Assembly: GCF_029167625.1 (NCBI RefSeq)
Contig: NZ_CP119145.1
Span: 6,262,001-6,326,000, forward strand
Source: Streptomyces sp. AM 4-1-1
GTDB taxonomy: Bacteria > Actinomycetota > Actinomycetes > Streptomycetales > Streptomycetaceae
Direction of reading: 5' to 3'
Length of the DNA: 64,000 nucleotides
Shown here: positions 61,635 to 64,000 of the stretch, one piece after another
Layout: the number at the start of each line of letters is the position of its first letter
Position numbering within the stretch: position 1 is the first letter of the stretch
The notes under the pieces: generated by a model
The model's database searches: none
Seen by the model: only the letters and a program-made list of their open reading frames with translations
What the model was told of the DNA's origin: nothing
Translations under genes and position numbers: made by a program

Positions 61635-62237
61635 ATACTTCTTGGCTACTGCCGCACATCGACAGTCGACCGGAACCTCGATCATCAGATCGACGCACTA
61701 CTCCGCCACCGCGTCGACCGCGACAACGTCCACGTCGACATCGCCGGCGGCGCGAAAGCCTCCCGCCCCGAATTCGATCTCGTCATGCAGCTGCTGCGCG
61801 AGGGCGACACGTTGAAGGTGACCCGACTCGACCGGCTCTCCCGCTCCGTCCTGTACCCGGTCACCCACGGCGCCGAGCTGCGCGAGCGCGGGATCGGCCT
61901 GCATCTCATCGAGCAGGGCATCGACACCGCCGCCATGGAGGGCCGCGCCATGTTCGGGATGCTGTCCGTACTGGCGGAGCTCCAGCGCGAACTGATCGTG
62001 GCGAACACGAACGACGGGCTCGCCTCCGCGCGGACCCGGGGGCGGGTCGGCGGGCGCCGGCCGAAGCTCACCGAGGACCAGGCCGCGCCCGCCCAACGGC
62101 TCCACGGCGAGCGGGAGAAGACCGTCCAGCAGATCGCCGACATGTTCGACGTCCCCCGCTCCACGGTCTACGGGCACCTCGAACGCGAGACAGCCGTCCC
62201 CCGTCAGCCGAAGAAGACCGCGGCCATGAAACCCTAG
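61635..62237 (+). CDS. Serine recombinase (resolvase/invertase family), ATA at the expected start
   Basis: 200 aa if read from ATA at 61635. The catalytic serine motif is LGYCRTSTVDRNLDHQI (Ser at position 7), followed by DIAGGAKASRPEFDLVMQLL, LKVTRLDRLSRSV with the active-site Arg pair, and the long E-helix MFGMLSVLAELQRELIVANTNDGLASARTRGRVGGRRP. The HTH is KTVQQIADMFDVPRSTVYGHL. No ATG, GTG or TTG exists between the upstream stop (61623-61625) and the catalytic motif; the first usable ATG (61785) lies behind the catalytic serine. The position aligning with Met is ATA, so the gene may be silenced or use a non-standard start. Tn3-type resolvases are of this size. Confidence 0.8.
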   Translation: MLLGYCRTSTVDRNLDHQIDALLRHRVDRDNVHVDIAGGAKASRPEFDLVMQLLREGDTLKVTRLDRLSRSVLYPVTHGAELRERGIGLHLIEQGIDTAAMEGRAMFGMLSVLAELQRELIVANTNDGLASARTRGRVGGRRPKLTEDQAAPAQRLHGEREKTVQQIADMFDVPRSTVYGHLERETAVPRQPKKTAAMKP

Positions 62238-62408
62238 AAGTTACTCGTGGGTTACTTGTCGGTTGGTTCGGCGCTCGTTAACGGCACGCCTACACCGAGG
62301 ACCCGCGTCGAGCCGAGCACGGGGCGGCGAGGCGGCCCGGCAGGAAGGTGTGGTCCGGGGCCGTTGCCAGTGGTCCGGCCGGACTGGGGCTTCACCACCG
62401 CACTCTGA

Positions 62409-62452
62409 ACAGCAGGAGGCACTCACCGATCGCGGTGAGGGCCTCCTGCTGT
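62409..62452. terminator. Long hairpin in the resolvase-nuclease gap
   Basis: ACAGCAGGAGGC pairs with GCCTCCTGCTGT, and inside it CTCACCG pairs with CGGTGAG around ATCG, with one mismatch between the two stems. A typical bidirectional GC-rich terminator. The rest of 62238-62639 holds nothing recognisable. Confidence 0.6.
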
Positions 62453-62639
62453 GCCACGGCGGACCTTCCCCCGGCCCCAGCGCCCGTGCGGCCGTTCTGC
62501 GCGCTACCTGCGGTTTGTTGTACTGATCCAGCCAAACGGTCTCTTTGCGTCATCATCCGGTGACCTTGAGGCGCGGTACGAGGGATGCGGATACACAGGG
62601 ATCGAATCGAGACCGAGGGTGATCCGGGGGCGGAAGAAC

Positions 62640-62849
62640 GTGTTGACGATCCATGTGGGAGTGCTGCTTGCCGTCATCGTCCTGCTGCGGTTACGTCGGC
62701 GCACTCAGTCCCGGAGCCGGAACGACGAGAAGCTGACCGTGATCATCGTGCTCGCTCTCGGCGTCGTCATCGCTCCGACCCCTTTGGGTGAGGGCATCGG
62801 CGACTTCCTGGGCCAGCTCGCCTCCGGCGTCACCGACTCCTCCCGCTGA
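62640..62849 (+). CDS. Small membrane protein
   Basis: 69 aa from GTG at 62640 with GGAAGA upstream. Two hydrophobic segments: HVGVLLAVIVLLRL and KLTVIIVLALGVVIAPT, followed by GEGIGDFLGQLASGV. Codon 18 (62691-62693) is TTA. Resembles the small two-helix proteins found beside plasmid and integrative-element genes in Streptomyces. Sits 16 bp before the nuclease gene and is probably co-expressed with it. Confidence 0.6.
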   Translation: MLTIHVGVLLAVIVLLRLRRRTQSRSRNDEKLTVIIVLALGVVIAPTPLGEGIGDFLGQLASGVTDSSR

Positions 62850-62865
62850 AACCGGAGCGCGCCCG

Positions 62866-63597
62866 ATGGCCAACCGCCGCCCACCACCCCGCCGCCGACC
62901 CGCGGCACGCCGCCCCGCACGCCGCAGCGCACCCCCGCGCCGCCGCCGCTCGCGCCGGCAGCAGCACCGCGACACCCAGCTGCTCCTGTTCGGGTTCGGT
63001 GCCGTCGCAGGCCTCGCGCTGGTCTGGGCGGTGGTCTCCTGGCTGCTGGTGAACTGGTGGGCGCTGGTCGTACTCGGGGCCCTCGCCGCTGTCGGCGGGA
63101 CGGTCTGGGGCCACCGGTACCGCCAGCAGCAGGCGTGGGACCGGGTACGGCAGCAGGCTCTGCGGTACGGGCTGTCGCAGCTGGATGCCCTGCACCACCG
63201 CGACTTCGAATACGCGGTCCGCGACCTGATGCTCCGCGACGGTTGCGCCGATGCCCGGCAGATCGGCGGGGCCGGGGACAACGGCGCGGACGTCCTGGCC
63301 ACCGACCCGCTGGGCCGGACCTGGGTCATCCAGTGCAAGCACCGCAAGGACGGCGACCGCGGCTCGGCCGTCGGCACCCCCGATCTCCAGCGCGTCAACG
63401 GCACCGCTCGCCAGCTCTACGGCGCCGACGTCGTCCTGGTCGTGACCAACGGCCGCTTCACCACCCGCTGCGCACCCTTGGCCCAGCAGCTGCACATGCA
63501 CCTCGCCGACAGGCGCACCCTCGCGACCTGGGCCAGCGGCGGGCGCCCGTTGTGGGAGCTCCTCCCGAAGATGCCACCGCCCCGCAAAGGTCGGTAG
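62866..63597 (+). CDS. Membrane-anchored Mrr-type restriction endonuclease
   Basis: 243 aa. The N-terminal 38 residues are a very basic Arg/Pro stretch. Two membrane helices follow at residues 42-85 (LLLFGFGAVAGLALVWAVVSWLLVNWWALVVLGALAAVGG). The C-terminal part is a Mrr_cat/PD-(D/E)XK nuclease: LDALHHRDFEYAVRDLMLRDG, then IGGAGDNGADVLATDPLG with the catalytic Asp, and WVIQCKHR with the Q-x-K. Later LVVTNGRFTTRCAPLAQ is conserved too. Such anchored nucleases cleave modified or foreign DNA near the membrane. Found near integrase and resolvase genes, it may be a cargo or defence gene of a mobile element. Confidence 0.85.
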   Translation: MANRRPPPRRRPAARRPARRSAPPRRRRSRRQQHRDTQLLLFGFGAVAGLALVWAVVSWLLVNWWALVVLGALAAVGGTVWGHRYRQQQAWDRVRQQALRYGLSQLDALHHRDFEYAVRDLMLRDGCADARQIGGAGDNGADVLATDPLGRTWVIQCKHRKDGDRGSAVGTPDLQRVNGTARQLYGADVVLVVTNGRFTTRCAPLAQQLHMHLADRRTLATWASGGRPLWELLPKMPPPRKGR

Positions 63598-63741
63598 CCC
63601 GTGCGGCAGTCGACGAAGCGGTGATGGGGCGGTCGGCCTGCAGTGGCCGACGAGAACAGCAGACGGTGCTGGGTCGGCTCAGGCCGCCCAGCTGACGATC
63701 GCTCTGGGGTGATAGGCCGGATGGAACCATGAACTTGGCCT

Positions 63742-64000
63742 GATATGAACCCATTCATTCCATTGATCACCCTTGTAAGGGCACGTCGAAGGAAGTAAAG
63801 GCGGAGATACCCCGTATCGAAAACGAGCGGGATACGGGAAGCTTCGTTGCCCCCAACAAGCTGACAGTCGGGAAATGGCTCGACATGTGGCTTGAGGAGA
63901 AGAACGAGGATCTGGAGCCGACCACCATCTACAACTATCGGGTAAGCCTCGACAGGTGCCGTCCGCGACTCGGTCACATTCGGTTGCAGGACTTGACCGA
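63742..64000 (+). CDS. Tyrosine integrase, N-terminal part, runs off the window
   Basis: In one frame from about 63742 the translation gives CKGTSKEVKAEIPRIENERD, TGSFVAPNKLTVGKWLDMW and LEEKNEDLEPTTIYNYRVSL, then RLGHIRLQDLT. This is the core-binding (SAM-like) domain of phage/ICE integrases. The catalytic domain would lie beyond 64000. No start codon is visible in frame after the stop at 63741-63743, and the usual N-terminal arm domain is missing. It may be truncated, or begin in another frame through a frameshift. Confidence 0.7.

Noticed and set aside
1..64000. tRNA genes or a CRISPR array
   Set aside because: No cloverleaf-like sequence with a T-arm GTTCRANNC pattern in context and no regularly spaced repeats were found by eye. 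A tRNA att site for the island was looked for in particular and not found.

Overview
The window is a stretch of actinobacterial chromosome, almost certainly Streptomyces: very high GC, dense genes with strong third-position GC bias, rare TTA (bldA-type) codons confined to a few genes, a secreted CBM2-FN3-GH18 chitinase behind the Streptomyces TGGTCCAGACCT direct-repeat operator, and many two-component, TetR, IclR, MarR and LuxR regulators. No rRNA, tRNA or CRISPR array was recognised.

Left edge (1-1840): a signal-peptide cupin and a VanZ-like membrane protein. Island (1841-22302): a roughly 20 kb insertion bounded by two 187-bp direct repeats that are both the 3' end of corA. The right repeat belongs to the intact Mg transporter gene (22118-23257); the left one is an orphan tail. 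A decayed tyrosine integrase (20826-21831) sits next to the right repeat, so this looks like an integrative element that entered the 3' end of corA and rebuilt it. Its left part (1.8-5.2 kb) is a graveyard: an MFS start fused to the corA tail, an XRE-cupin regulator with two stop codons, a frameshifted thioredoxin-reductase-like gene, two perfect hairpins and an IS110-family transposase with two compensating frameshifts. Its right part is healthy: a methyltransferase and then a 12-gene, one-strand, tightly coupled operon (7182-20824). The operon encodes an MFS exporter, a hydroxyacid-type dehydrogenase, two FemAB/GNAT-like acyltransferases, two DegT aminotransferases, a kinase-histidine phosphatase fusion, a MurG-like glycosyltransferase, a LOG-type nucleotide phosphoribohydrolase, a GT2 glycosyltransferase, an unrecognised 473-aa protein and an AsnB-type amidotransferase. 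There are no PKS or NRPS genes. The set suggests an aminosugar- or nucleoside-containing, amidated small molecule, possibly carrying aminoacyl groups. Three of its genes carry a TTA codon, so output is probably bldA-gated.

Middle (22.1-47.8 kb): ordinary Streptomyces genes. In order these are CorA, a DMT transporter, a winged-helix protein, a GAF-LuxR regulator, two acyl-CoA synthetases, small secreted and zinc-ribbon proteins, a lactonase, an 8-oxoguanine-deaminase-like amidohydrolase, and then a chitin/chitosan block (GH46 chitosanase, FN3 lipoprotein, GH18 chitinase). These are followed by a MobA/MocA-like nucleotidyltransferase, a NarL-type two-component system next to an ABC exporter, IclR and an aldo-keto reductase.

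Right (48-64 kb): a secreted propeller-like protein, TetR with a divergent EamA exporter, a sugar ABC operon with a ROK kinase, and a divergent MarR/quinone-oxidoreductase pair around a palindromic operator. The sequence then becomes mobile-element rich: an IS4-type transposase remnant, an amidohydrolase with a divergent MarR, a 46-bp palindrome, a serine resolvase whose natural start codon is ATA, a membrane-anchored Mrr-type nuclease, and the N-terminal part of another tyrosine integrase running off the window end. Functions are assigned from motifs and family resemblance read by eye; no database search was possible.
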